From positions 98,557 to 137,560 of the forward strand of contig NZ_AOIN01000092.1 of NCBI RefSeq assembly GCF_000337135.1: a stretch of 39,004 nucleotides of DNA. The letters are read 5' to 3'. The stretch is from Natrialba chahannaoensis JCM 10990. GTDB taxonomy: Archaea > Halobacteriota > Halobacteria > Halobacteriales > Natrialbaceae. The notes under the pieces are model-generated. The model saw nothing but the letters and a program-made list of their open reading frames with translations. It had not been told where the DNA came from and ran no database searches. Made by a program: the position numbers and the translations under genes. Of this stretch, positions 24,289 to 32,344 are shown piece by piece. Numbering within the stretch: position 1 is the stretch's first letter; each line of letters begins with the position of its first letter.

Positions 24289-26694
24289 ATGGCTGAACGC
24301 AGCCATGGACCTGGCCAGTCGGAAGGGAGAGGGAGTACCGCCGGCCACACTACATCCTACCCGCGCGCCGAGACCGCCGCCCATCTTCGACAGCTACTCG
24401 AGACGGAGGGTGATGCGATCCACGCCCACACGAGCGTCTCCAACCGTCGGCGGCACGAGGTGTTCGACGAAACTGACGATCTCGACGCGCTGCGGTCGGA
24501 GGCGCGTGCGATCAAAGAGGACGCCATCGACCGCCTCCCAGACCTCATTGAGACTGTTCGCAAGGCGGTCGAGGCCAACGGCGGAACCGTCTACGTCGCG
24601 GCGGACGCAGCCGACGCGAACGCCTACGTGGCCGACGTGGTCAACAACCGGGCCGCGACCAGCACCGCAGCCGAAAGCGCCAGCGGCCGTCCGTCCGTCG
24701 TCAAATCCAAGTCCATGACAACCGAGGAACTCGACCTCAACGATGCACTCGAGTCCGAAGGAATCGAGGTCACCGAGACGGACCTCGGTGAGTGGGTCCT
24801 CCAGGTTGCAGACGACACGCCCTCGCACATCGTCGGCCCGGCGATGCACCTGACGCGTGAGGAGATTGCCGAGCTCTTTACGGAGCAGTTCGACCCCGAC
24901 GAGGAGTTCGAGACCGCAGAAGAACTCACCCGATTCGCTCGCGACCACCTCGGTGAGCGCATCCGCGAGGCCGATGTGGGGATCACGGGCGCGAACTTCG
25001 TCGTCGCCGAGAGCGGGACGATTACGCTCGTCACGAACGAGGGCAACGCCCGCAAGTGCGCCGTGACGCCAGATACGCACGTCGCAATCGCCGGCGTCGA
25101 GAAGCTCATCCCGTCGATTCGGGATCTCGAGCCGTTCGTCGACCTGATCGCGAAGAGCGCGACGGGACAGGAAATTTCCCAGTACGTGACGATGCTCTCG
25201 CCGCCGACGGAGTCGCCGACGCTCACCTTCGACGAACCAGACGAACCGATCGGTGCGAACACGGACGCCGAGACAAACGGCTCCACCGACCGCGAGTTCC
25301 ACCTCGTGCTGCTCGACAACGGCCGTACCGAGATGCGTGCGGACGATCAGCTCCGGGAGACGCTGTACTGCATCCGCTGTGGCGCGTGTTCGAACTCGTG
25401 TGCGAACTTCCAGGCCGTCGGCGGTCACGGCTTCGGCGGGGAAACCTACTCCGGCGGCATCGCGACGGGCTGGGAGGCTGGCGTCCACGGCCAGGATTCC
25501 GCCGCCGAGTTCAACGACCTCTGTACCGGCTGTACGCGCTGTGTCGATGCCTGCCCGGTGAAGATCGACATCCCGTGGATCAACACCGTCGTCAGGGACC
25601 GCGTCAACCGCGATGCGGAGCCCGAGGCCTACGACTTCCTCGTCGATGGACTCACGCCGGACGAGGAATCCGGCGGACTCGACCTCGGCAAACGCTTTTT
25701 CGGCAATATCGACACCGTTGCAAAGCTCGGTAGCGCGACGGCACCGGTCTCGAACTGGCTCGGCGAGACGGCTCCGGTGCGCTCGCTGCTCGAGCGGACG
25801 CTCGGTATCGACCAGCGCCGAGCGTTGCCCTCGTTCGAACGGCAGTCGCTGGTCGACTGGTTCGACGCCCGCGGCGGTGAACAGGAGTCGAAACGGCGGG
25901 CAGCGGCCGGTCGTCGGGCGGCTCACGACGAATCCACAGACGCGCTCGACCGCGAGGTCGTCCTCTACCCCGACGTCTACACCAACTACGTCGACACCGA
26001 CCGCGGGAAGGCGGCCGTGCGGACGCTCGAAGCCCTCGGCGTTCCCGTCTCGGTTCCCAACCTGCCCGAGAGCGGCCGCGCACCACTCTCCCAGGGGATG
26101 GTCGCCACGGCAGATACGCAGGCGAGCACGGTCTACGCCGCCCTCGCCGAAGATCTGGACGCCGGCCGCGATGTCGTGGTCATCGAACCCTCCGACCTCG
26201 CCGCGTTCCAGCGCGAGTACGAGCGGTTCCTCCCCGAACGCTCGTTCGAACGACTGCGGGACAACAGCTACGAGATCTGTGAGTTCATCTTCGGGCTACT
26301 CGAGAACGGTGCGGATCCGGCGGTGCTTTCGACGGCTGGCGGTGGTGGAGAGAGAATCGGGAACGGCGACAGCGGCCAGCCAATCGCCTACCACTCTCAC
26401 TGCCAGCAACGCACGCTCGACCTCGAGGCTCCGACGGTCGCCGTTCTCGAACGCTGTGGCTACGCCCCGCGAACCTCGACGGTCGAGTGCTGTGGCATGG
26501 CCGGCTCCTTCGGTTACAAGCGCGAGTACTACGAGGTCAGTATGGATGTCGGCGAGCGGCTGGCGTCAGAGATCGAGCAAGCCAGCACAGAACTGGTCGT
26601 CGCGTCGGGGACATCGTGTGGCGACCAACTCGAGACGCTGCTGGGTCGAACGGTGCCGCATCCGGTTGAAGTGCTGGCTCCTGACCGTCCCTAA
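24289..26694 (+). CDS. LutB-LutA fusion: LUD domain, two 4Fe-4S sites and CCG domain
   Basis: 801 aa. The N-terminal 330 residues are a LutB-type LUD domain (VGITGANFVVAESGTITLVT). Ferredoxin-type sites follow: Cys361/364/367/371 and Cys412/415/418/422. The C-terminal part (about 555-801) is a LutA/GlpC-like CCG region. Its second half is intact: Cys705, Cys734-Cys735-Gly736 and Cys777. The first half has lost its cysteines (Glu594-Ser595-Gly where Cys-Cys-Gly is usual). The likely reaction is oxidation of lactate or another 2-hydroxy acid with electrons passed to a membrane carrier. GGAGG at 24275-24279 is a good ribosome binding site. The stop codon overlaps that of the convergent hflX-like gene. 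Confidence 0.88.
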   Translation: MAERSHGPGQSEGRGSTAGHTTSYPRAETAAHLRQLLETEGDAIHAHTSVSNRRRHEVFDETDDLDALRSEARAIKEDAIDRLPDLIETVRKAVEANGGTVYVAADAADANAYVADVVNNRAATSTAAESASGRPSVVKSKSMTTEELDLNDALESEGIEVTETDLGEWVLQVADDTPSHIVGPAMHLTREEIAELFTEQFDPDEEFETAEELTRFARDHLGERIREADVGITGANFVVAESGTITLVTNEGNARKCAVTPDTHVAIAGVEKLIPSIRDLEPFVDLIAKSATGQEISQYVTMLSPPTESPTLTFDEPDEPIGANTDAETNGSTDREFHLVLLDNGRTEMRADDQLRETLYCIRCGACSNSCANFQAVGGHGFGGETYSGGIATGWEAGVHGQDSAAEFNDLCTGCTRCVDACPVKIDIPWINTVVRDRVNRDAEPEAYDFLVDGLTPDEESGGLDLGKRFFGNIDTVAKLGSATAPVSNWLGETAPVRSLLERTLGIDQRRALPSFERQSLVDWFDARGGEQESKRRAAAGRRAAHDESTDALDREVVLYPDVYTNYVDTDRGKAAVRTLEALGVPVSVPNLPESGRAPLSQGMVATADTQASTVYAALAEDLDAGRDVVVIEPSDLAAFQREYERFLPERSFERLRDNSYEICEFIFGLLENGADPAVLSTAGGGGERIGNGDSGQPIAYHSHCQQRTLDLEAPTVAVLERCGYAPRTSTVECCGMAGSFGYKREYYEVSMDVGERLASEIEQASTELVVASGTSCGDQLETLLGRTVPHPVEVLAPDRP

Positions 26695-28139
26695 CGGTGC
26701 TCGGCGGTGATCCGCTCGGCTCGCGCCCGTAACTGTTCGAGGATTCGCGGCGGGCCGCGACACCGGATCGTCACCGTGTCGTCGTAGTCGACCGTCTCGA
26801 CGCTCGTTCGGTCGTACGCCCGGGAGACGAGTGCCATTGTATCGTCACAGTTCGGGACCCGTAGGTCGGCCGTCTCGGTCGGGAGTCGTTCCAGGATGGT
26901 CTCACAGAGTCGGCCGAGGTTCGTCTCTTCGAGTACGCTTACGGGAAGCGGGTCGGCGGTCGACTCCGGAAGTTGTTCCTCGGCCATCGCTAGCCGACGT
27001 GCACTCTCGTCCGTCGAGAGGCAGTCGACCTTGTTCAGCGCGGGGACGATCCGTTCGTCCGCGACGCCCTGGGCGTCGAGCACATCGAGTGCGGTCTCGA
27101 GCCGCGCTCGGAACCGTGATTCAGCGTCGCTCGCGTCGACCACGAGCACGACGACATCGGCTGCACCCGCTTCGGATAACGTCGCGCTGAACGACTCGAC
27201 GAGGTCGTGTGGCAGATCGTCGACGAATCCGACCGTGTCTGTCACGAGCACCGGTCGGCCGTCGATCGTCGCCCGTCGCGTCGTCGTTTCGAGGGTCTCG
27301 AACAGCCGATCCCTGACGGCCGCGGTCGCATCCTTTTCGGAGTGGGCATTGTCTGACTTCGAACTCGAGTCAGTGTCAAGAATCGACATCTCGTCTGCGA
27401 GCCGGTGCAGCAGCGTCGACTTCCCCGCGTTCGTATAGCCGGCACACGTGACGAGGTCGAACCCCTCTTCGCGCCGACGCTCGCGGAACTGGGCCGCTGG
27501 CTCGGGGCGCTCCTCGAGTTTGCGCTCGAGGCGGTCGATTCGGTCGCGGACGTCGTAGACAGGCGATCCCTTCTCCGTTTGTTTGTTGAGTAGCCCCTCG
27601 TCGGCCGACTCGATCAGGCGCGGCAGGTCGTACCGGAGCTGTGCGAGTTCGACCTGCAATTTCGCGCGTCTCGAGCCCGCGCCTGCCTCGAAGATCTCGA
27701 GGACGAGTCGGTGGCGATCGAGAACCGCGGTATCGGCTGGCATGGCTGACTCGAGGGTGTGGTGCTGGCTCGGTGTGAGTTCGTCGTCGACGACGACGCG
27801 GTTGGCGTCGGTTGCGGCAACGGTGTCGGCGAGTTCGTCGACCTTCCCGTGGCCGAAGTAACTGCCCGAATCCTCACGGCCTGCCTGTGTTATGGTCGCG
27901 ACGACCTCGTCGCCAGCTGCTCGGACGAGTGCTGCTATCTCGTCGGTCTGGCCGACCTGGTCAGTTTCGTCAGTTTGGCTGGTGTCGTCAGTCCGGCCAG
28001 TATCACTCGTCTGGCCGGTGCCGTCAGCCTGGACGGTCTCTTCGGTGTTGTCGGTCTCGTTACTCGTGGCGGCGGTGGCATCCAATCTGCTTGCGATGAC
28101 TGTTCGGTTCGGTGTGTTGTGCGTTCGTGATCGTGACAT
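26691..28139 (-). CDS. hflX: HflX-type GTPase with a low-complexity N-terminal linker
   Basis: 482 aa from ATG 28139. The HflX N-terminal domain starts TVIASRLDA, is broken by a Thr/Asp/Gln-rich linker (about 22-66), and resumes at EIAALVRAAGDEVV with the family stretch YFGHGKVDEL. The G domain has G1 AGYTNAGKST (233-242), G3 TDTVGFVDDLPHDLVESF and G4 NKVD. The Gly-rich GPGE/GLGE segment normally found just before the G domain is not seen; the sequence there is LNKQTEKGSPVYDVRDRI. Bacterial HflX splits stalled ribosomes; a similar role here is inferred. Its stop (TAG) shares bases with the stop of the lut fusion. Confidence 0.87.
   Translation of the reverse strand: MSRSRTHNTPNRTVIASRLDATAATSNETDNTEETVQADGTGQTSDTGRTDDTSQTDETDQVGQTDEIAALVRAAGDEVVATITQAGREDSGSYFGHGKVDELADTVAATDANRVVVDDELTPSQHHTLESAMPADTAVLDRHRLVLEIFEAGAGSRRAKLQVELAQLRYDLPRLIESADEGLLNKQTEKGSPVYDVRDRIDRLERKLEERPEPAAQFRERRREEGFDLVTCAGYTNAGKSTLLHRLADEMSILDTDSSSKSDNAHSEKDATAAVRDRLFETLETTTRRATIDGRPVLVTDTVGFVDDLPHDLVESFSATLSEAGAADVVVLVVDASDAESRFRARLETALDVLDAQGVADERIVPALNKVDCLSTDESARRLAMAEEQLPESTADPLPVSVLEETNLGRLCETILERLPTETADLRVPNCDDTMALVSRAYDRTSVETVDYDDTVTIRCRGPPRILEQLRARAERITAEHR
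27945..28062. repeat. Degenerate repeats coding the HflX linker
   Basis: Plus-strand words such as GTCAGT, CTGGCC and TCGTCAG recur with a period near 18 bp. They encode six-residue units of the type TSDTGR / TDDTSQ / TDETDQ in the linker of the HflX-type protein. Confidence 0.55.
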
Positions 28140-28378
28140 CGGTTGCTCGATAGTGGTGGCGTCATGGCTATCTGGGACAATACTGGTCCGGCGGCTAGGG
28201 CCGGAACATACGGCAGTGCTCACCGCTCATACACGTCGCAACTCCTGTGACGTGATTGGGCGAAAGCACCGAACTACTGAGAAGAGGTCTCCATAGTCCT
28301 CGCACTCGGATTCGAGGAACCGCCACTTATCACTTGTGGGTACTCCAGCAGAGAACGGTATCGGGCGACGGCGAACCG

Positions 28379-28657
28379 CTACTCGCCGAACAGGTCGTCG
28401 ACCGCCTCGCGCGCCGTTCGCGCTGCTTCGTCGGCGACCTCATCCGGATCCGCGCCATCGTCCTGCTCTGGTGCGTTGAGATAGACGTCGACCTCGAGGA
28501 CGCCGTCCTCGAACGATACCGTGACATCCATATCACGCACGTCAGACTGCTTGTACCGCGAGAAGATCAGTCCCTCGGCGGCCTCGGCGGCCGTCTGGAC
28601 GACCTCCTCGTCGGTTGGCTCATCCGCTTGCTCGTCGGTCGAGTCGCTGGTCGACAT
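28379..28657 (-). CDS. DUF3194 family protein, partner gene of prefoldin beta
   Basis: 92 aa. A polar acidic N-terminus is followed by the DUF3194 pattern: a helix (EEVVQTAAEAAEGLIFSRY), strands DVTVSFEDGVLEVDVYL and a closing helix. The family is archaeal and found next to prefoldin beta. It starts 6 nt after the pfdB stop codon, so it is translated from the same message. The function is unknown; a role with prefoldin or translation is inferred from the constant linkage. Confidence 0.83.
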   Translation of the reverse strand: MSTSDSTDEQADEPTDEEVVQTAAEAAEGLIFSRYKQSDVRDMDVTVSFEDGVLEVDVYLNAPEQDDGADPDEVADEAARTAREAVDDLFGE

Positions 28658-28663
28658 CGCCGA

Positions 28664-29065
28664 TTATGCGCCGCCTGCACCTGGGCCGCCTGGGCCGGCT
28701 GGACCGCCCATGCCGCCACCTGCGCCGCCAAGCAGTTCCTCGAGTTCCTCCTGCAGCCCCTCGAACTGGTCCTGAACGCGCTCTTCCTGCTTCTCGAGTG
28801 TCTCGAGGCGGAGTTCGAGCGAGTCGACCTGTTCGTCGAGGTCGTCCTCGGCCGTGTCGTAGTCCGTCTCGACGAGCAGGTCGCCGACCTGTCGGTACAT
28901 GGTCGTTTCTTCGTCGATGTCCTCGAGTTCCTTCTGGGCCGTCTGGGCCTCGGTGAGGCTCGACTCGGTTTCCTGCTTCTGGACGGCGACCTGCTGTGCG
29001 GTCTCCTGAAGGTCCTGCAGCTGCTCGATTTTCTCCTGTGCTTCTGGCGGCAGATTTCCTTGCAT
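28664..29065 (-). CDS. pfdB: Prefoldin subunit beta
   Basis: 133 aa. A beta-prefoldin coiled-coil hairpin: the N-terminal helix ([20 protein letters not shown]), central beta-hairpin ([20 protein letters not shown]) and the return helix ending EELLGG. The C-terminus is an unusual Gly/Ala/Pro tail of about 20 residues. Prefoldin captures unfolded proteins and hands them to the thermosome. ATG 29065 is supported by a TATA box 28 bp upstream. It is first in the pfdB-DUF3194 operon and divergent from an iron-transport-like lipoprotein. Confidence 0.92.
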   Translation of the reverse strand: MQGNLPPEAQEKIEQLQDLQETAQQVAVQKQETESSLTEAQTAQKELEDIDEETTMYRQVGDLLVETDYDTAEDDLDEQVDSLELRLETLEKQEERVQDQFEGLQEELEELLGGAGGGMGGPAGPGGPGAGGA

Positions 29066-29089
29066 GTCTCGACCGTCGCCCTCCGCACT

Positions 29090-29096
29090 GATAAAG
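29090..29096 (-). promoter_or_regulatory. TATA box of pfdB
   Basis: Minus-strand CTTTATC is centred about 28 bp before ATG 29065. Confidence 0.5.
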
Positions 29097-29177
29097 CCAA
29101 GCTTTGCGTTCGGCCGCAGTCTCGGGGTTGCTGGTGCAGCCTGCAGAACTACCGGGTTCGGCGGTGAGAACCTACCA

Positions 29178-30320
29178 ATGCGACGTCGTGACGCACTTGC
29201 CGCGGGTGGTTCGCTCGTCGGGACGCTCTCGACTATGCTCACCGCCGGCTGTCTCGATTTCGAGACGCTTCGCCGCGAGGACGCCTGGCGGGAACTGATT
29301 GTCGACCCGCCGGGGGGCATCTACGTCCCGCCAAAGATCGACGGCATACTCGAGTACGACTCCGAGACTGAGTCGGGACTCGAGATCAGCCTCTCGGCGA
29401 TGCGCCCGCACTCGTTCTGGACCGGTGCCGGTACTGAACGCGCCCGAGCAGACCTGCGGTCACACCATACGCTGCACCTGATGGCGTCGGTGCGAGACGC
29501 CGAGTCGGAGGTAGCGGTGCCGACGACGGTGACGACGCGAATCGAGCACGCCGACAGCGGCGACAGCACGGACAGTCCCGACGCTACAGACACCGCCAAC
29601 ACCGCCGCCGACACAGTCGACCAGCGAACCCCCTGGCCGATGCGCTCCCAGCGAATGGGCTTTCACTATGGCGACAACATATCGCTCCCCGGAGAAGGCA
29701 CGTACAAGGCCACAATTCGCCTCGATCCACCGACAATACATCTCGCCGACGAGTTCGCAGACCGGATTGACCAGCCGGTGACGATCACGATACAGTTCGA
29801 GTACAACCCTGCGGCCATCGACGTACTCGAGCGCACCCTCCTCGACGAGGGCGAGGGCCGTGGCGAACGGCGGGCACTCGAGTTCATGGGGCACGCATCG
29901 GAGCCCGTGTCACCGACTTCGTCTGCAGTCGCCCACTCAGCAACTGGCGACGATATCGTCGTGACGCTCGGTCGTGCCGATGTCTCAGATGGGGCGCAGG
30001 TCAGTTCGGAGGCAACTGAAGACACGCAACTCGCAATCGGCGTGCGAACGAGATACAACCGGTATCCAGTCCCATTTGCCGGACTCAGCGTCGAGTCGGT
30101 CCGTGACGGGGGCAGACAGTACATCACCGAGGCGCAGGAAACGATCGACCCCGACCGCGGACACCATTACAGAGCGGGATTCGAGGAGGGGATACTCGAG
30201 TCCGCAGACGAACTCGCGGTCTCCCTCGACGTGCCGCCGCAGGTGGCGCTCCACGAGGGGTACGAAACGGCGTTTGGGGCGGAGCGCGTGGTGCTGCCGG
30301 CGTCGCTACCGGCGTTGTGA
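29178..30320 (+). CDS. Tat lipoprotein, iron-transport (Tp34)-like
   Basis: 380 aa from ATG 29178. The signal is [16 protein letters not shown] with lipobox TAGC (Cys25), so a Tat-exported lipoprotein. The mature part has segments like periplasmic Fe/Tp34-type proteins of haloarchaea: [60 protein letters not shown]. His and Met residues near these ([20 protein letters not shown]) could bind metal. A Ser/Asp/Thr-rich insertion lies at about 115-150. The second half repeats a beta-sandwich-like pattern ([20 protein letters not shown]). The family assignment comes from memory of such sequences and the metal is unknown. It is divergent from pfdB. Confidence 0.65.
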   Translation: MRRRDALAAGGSLVGTLSTMLTAGCLDFETLRREDAWRELIVDPPGGIYVPPKIDGILEYDSETESGLEISLSAMRPHSFWTGAGTERARADLRSHHTLHLMASVRDAESEVAVPTTVTTRIEHADSGDSTDSPDATDTANTAADTVDQRTPWPMRSQRMGFHYGDNISLPGEGTYKATIRLDPPTIHLADEFADRIDQPVTITIQFEYNPAAIDVLERTLLDEGEGRGERRALEFMGHASEPVSPTSSAVAHSATGDDIVVTLGRADVSDGAQVSSEATEDTQLAIGVRTRYNRYPVPFAGLSVESVRDGGRQYITEAQETIDPDRGHHYRAGFEEGILESADELAVSLDVPPQVALHEGYETAFGAERVVLPASLPAL

Positions 30321-30383
30321 GAACGATTTGGGCATAGTTAGTGACCGGTTGTGAGCACACTCAGCGGCCGGTTGTGAGTACAG

Positions 30384-30866
30384 TCAATGGCCGGACGTGG
30401 CGCGGCACCCGTCAGCGCTCCAGAGGAGGACCAGCCCCACCGCGAGCAGGACGACGCTGACGACGAGCCAGGGGAGGTTCCACGCTTCGGTGCCGTGGAC
30501 GACGTTGTGCAGATCGAGCACGTAGTGGCTGAAAACCCCGTCGAGGACGTTGAAAATTCCCATGCCGACGATGATCGACCCGAGGAAGTGCCGGGACGAG
30601 AATCGCTGATCGACACCGTTGACGGTTCGCCAGAAGAAGGCAAATCCGAGGCCCATCACGCCGAGCATCGCGGCTAGGAACAGCCCGTCGAACATGACGT
30701 TCGTCCGCAGTCCGTCGTAGCTGTAGGGGTCGTAGAAGCCGGACAAGAGGTGATGTGTCTGGAACACGAGGTGGAAGATCACGACATCGACGACGGCTCC
30801 GAATCCGAACCCGATCGTTCCTCCCGAAAGCAGTACCTGCTGGCCGCGATCGGTGCCGGAGTTCAT
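30384..30866 (-). CDS. DUF2243 family membrane protein
   Basis: 160 aa from ATG 30866, with four transmembrane helices. Family stretches include LLSGGTIGFGFGAVVDVVIFH, the LVFQTHHLLSGFYDP loop, MFDGLFLAAMLGVM, FLGSIIVGMGIFNVLDGVFSHYVLDLHNVVHG and the last helix. Several conserved His (FHLVFQTHH, SHYVLDLHNVVH) sit at helix ends and might bind metal or haem; this is inference. The function is unknown. The downstream gap to the lipoprotein gene on the other strand is 63 bp (convergent). Confidence 0.87.
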   Translation of the reverse strand: MNSGTDRGQQVLLSGGTIGFGFGAVVDVVIFHLVFQTHHLLSGFYDPYSYDGLRTNVMFDGLFLAAMLGVMGLGFAFFWRTVNGVDQRFSSRHFLGSIIVGMGIFNVLDGVFSHYVLDLHNVVHGTEAWNLPWLVVSVVLLAVGLVLLWSADGCRATSGH

Positions 30867-30878
30867 ACAGACAGGCGT

Positions 30879-30891
30879 CGTTCGACGAACG
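30879..30891. promoter_or_regulatory. Inverted repeat in the DUF2243 promoter
   Basis: CGTTCG-A-CGAACG is a 6-1-6 inverted repeat between the TATA-like ATATTTC (30897-30904, minus strand) and ATG 30866, a position suited to an operator. Confidence 0.35.
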
Positions 30892-30896
30892 CTGGT

Positions 30897-30904
30897 GAAA
30901 TATT
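30897..30904 (-). promoter_or_regulatory. TATA-like box of the DUF2243 gene
   Basis: Minus-strand AATATTTC is centred about 34 bp before ATG 30866. Confidence 0.45.
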
Positions 30905-30945
30905 GGACCCTGAGCATCGAGTAGCGAGCGGCACCCTTTTGCTGG

Positions 30946-31035
30946 CAGTCATCCAGCCGCTCTGCTATTCGACCATCAGCTACTCTTCCTCTCAGCCACG
31001 CAGCCATTCAGCTACTCAGTCATCCAGCCACTCTG
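30946..31035. repeat. Short direct repeats in a low-complexity gap
   Basis: The 19-bp word CAGTCATCCAGCCGCTCTG at 30946-30964 recurs at 31017-31035 with one change. TCAGCTACTC occurs at 30976-30985 and 31008-31017. The region between is rich in CAGCC and ACTC words. It separates the DUF2243 gene from the 3' end of pcc1. Confidence 0.65.
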
Positions 31036-31047
31036 TCTCCCAATCAC

Positions 31048-31311
31048 TCACTCCTCGACAGCAGCCGCACCGATCGCCGCTGTCTGCTCTGCAACACCGA
31101 TCAGCGAGAACCAGGTATTCACCGCCGCGCGAAGCGCGATCACGTCGGCCGCCTCGATTCGAACCGCGACCACTGACTCCTCGCGCTCGATCGTCGTCTG
31201 CGAACGTTCGTCGTCAATTTCACCAATTTCGCGGGCGACACTCTCGGCCACGATCTGCGCTCGCGACGGCTGGTCGTACTCGAACTCGAGTGTGGTTTCG
31301 TGCGTGTCCAT
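31048..31311 (-). CDS. pcc1: KEOPS complex subunit Pcc1
   Basis: 87 aa. The Pcc1 fold is apparent: strand TTLEFEYDQPSRAQIVAESV, then IEREESVVAVRIEAADVIALRAAVNTWFSLI with the conserved R-A-x-x-N. Pcc1 dimerizes the KEOPS complex (Kae1, Bud32, Cgi121), which makes t6A on tRNAs reading ANN codons. It follows rpoP by 192 bp, so it may share the rpl37ae-rpoP message. The other KEOPS genes are not in the window. Confidence 0.88.
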   Translation of the reverse strand: MDTHETTLEFEYDQPSRAQIVAESVAREIGEIDDERSQTTIEREESVVAVRIEAADVIALRAAVNTWFSLIGVAEQTAAIGAAAVEE

Positions 31312-31503
31312 ACAGCTGGAGCGGTTTGTGGTGGCAGTAGCAGTCGCGACACGGCCTCGAGCGGCGAGACGCTGGGACAGAAGTGAAATAAGGCTGGTCT
31401 CGTCCTCACGTCTCGTCGGGCCAGTGTTGGCCGCGAGTGTCGAGAGCGGCGCTCGTGGGTCGGGTGGGCAGCGATTGCCACACGACGATCGGCCGTCGAG
31501 CCG

Positions 31504-31638
31504 TCAGTTGACGTCGACTTCTTTCACGTCGCGGCTGCGTTCTTTCAGGAGTACGCGGTGACCGCAGTAGGGACAGCGGACGCCGCCGTACTCGTCGAGC
31601 TGCACGTCGCGTTTGCAGCGGGAGCACTTGTAGCTCAT
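31504..31638 (-). CDS. rpoP: DNA-directed RNA polymerase subunit P (Rpo12)
   Basis: 44 aa, ATG 31638 to TGA 31504. A zinc ribbon is intact: Cys5 and Cys8 (KCSRCKR) with Cys22 and Cys25 (RCPYCG), followed by HRVLLKERS and an acidic end. This is the archaeal counterpart of eukaryotic RPB12 and part of the RNA polymerase core. It lies 77 bp after rpl37ae on the same strand. Confidence 0.95.
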   Translation of the reverse strand: MSYKCSRCKRDVQLDEYGGVRCPYCGHRVLLKERSRDVKEVDVN

Positions 31639-31715
31639 AGGTACGTTGTGGGGTTAGTGGTGTCGTCGCAGTCGTGTGTCCGTTCGATTCTCGGTGCCGT
31701 CCTGTGCCAGACGGA

Positions 31716-31979
31716 TTACTCGTCGTCTTCGGCAAGCGCAGCGCGGATCGAACGTCGGACCGTGCGGCCAGCCGGTGTCTCTGGGCGGTAGGCACCGCCG
31801 GTGAAGACCTCGCCGGTTTCTTCGTTCTTCCAGATGCCGGTTCCGACGCGGGTGACGTCGTCGCCGTCGACCTGTGCGTTCTGCATGTCGTCTTCGATCT
31901 CGCTGACGCGTCGTCGTGCAACGCGGCCGTAGCGTGCGCCAAAGCGGCCCGCGCTGCCGACTCGTCCTTTATCGGCCAT
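31716..31979 (-). CDS. rpl37ae: 50S ribosomal protein L37Ae lacking zinc-ribbon cysteines
   Basis: 87 aa. The N-terminus [20 protein letters not shown] and the C-terminus [20 protein letters not shown] are typical of L37Ae (eL43). In between, where Haloarcula L37Ae has CPNC and CSYC, this protein has [20 protein letters not shown] and KNEETGEVF; no Cys is present in the whole protein. The fold may be held by acidic and hydrophobic contacts in high salt. The gene has a TATA-like box 30 bp upstream and normal synteny with rpoP and pcc1, so it is probably the working copy, unless a cysteine-bearing paralogue lies elsewhere. Confidence 0.92.
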   Translation of the reverse strand: MADKGRVGSAGRFGARYGRVARRRVSEIEDDMQNAQVDGDDVTRVGTGIWKNEETGEVFTGGAYRPETPAGRTVRRSIRAALAEDDE

Positions 31980-32005
31980 AGTACTGCTGTCTATCCGCAG
32001 TAGAT

Positions 32006-32013
32006 TCTTAAAC
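32006..32013 (-). promoter_or_regulatory. TATA-like box of rpl37ae-rpoP
   Basis: Minus-strand GTTTAAGA is centred about 30 bp before ATG 31979. Confidence 0.5.
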
Positions 32014-32100
32014 CTGTTGAGTTGGTATTCTCACTGTGCGGCAGTTCATCCCACCCATCGCCCTCGGTTTCGTCGTGACAGAATCAGTTGCTGTCGCGTC

Positions 32101-32316
32101 TCACTCGTCGGATTCGTCCGCTGCGTGTGTTGCTACAGGCCCGGTGAGCAACTCGCGAAAGACAACTGCGAGCGCTGCAAACGGTCCTGCTGCCGCCAGC
32201 GGTGCTGCGAGGAGTCCTGTTCCAATGCCTGTGACGGCGATCAGTGATCGAAGCGCGAGTCCGCTCACCGCGAGCAACGGAATCGCTGCCAGGATCGCGT
32301 CGGCGCGCTCGAACAT
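32101..32316 (-). CDS. Small membrane protein with two hydrophobic helices (71 aa)
   Basis: MFERADAI is followed by a helix (LAAIPLLAVSGLALRSLIAV), a Gly-rich turn, a second helix (LLAAPLAAAGPFAALAVVFREL) and an acidic end with ADESDE. Codon use is haloarchaeal and a TATA-like box lies 32 bp upstream. No function is known. It lies upstream of rpl37ae on the same strand. A perfect palindrome sits in its promoter, which suggests specific control. Confidence 0.72.
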   Translation of the reverse strand: MFERADAILAAIPLLAVSGLALRSLIAVTGIGTGLLAAPLAAAGPFAALAVVFRELLTGPVATHAADESDE

Positions 32317-32319
32317 AGC

Positions 32320-32335
32320 TAATTAGATCTAATTA
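32320..32335. promoter_or_regulatory. Perfect 16-bp palindrome, possible operator
   Basis: TAATTAGATCTAATTA reads the same on both strands. It lies 3 bp ahead of ATG 32316 and just downstream of a TATA-like box at 32345-32352 (minus strand), so it would cover the transcription start. It stands out as AT-rich in a GC-rich genome. Confidence 0.6.
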
Positions 32336-32344
32336 CAGTCGGCC

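Noticed and set aside
24394..25926. 510-aa minus-strand ORF opposite the lut fusion
   Set aside because: The plus strand codes the Fe-S motifs; this is a shadow.
28290..28330. tRNA-like T-arm words on the minus strand (GGTTC...GAATCC)
   Set aside because: No acceptor stem, D-arm or anticodon arm could be built around it.
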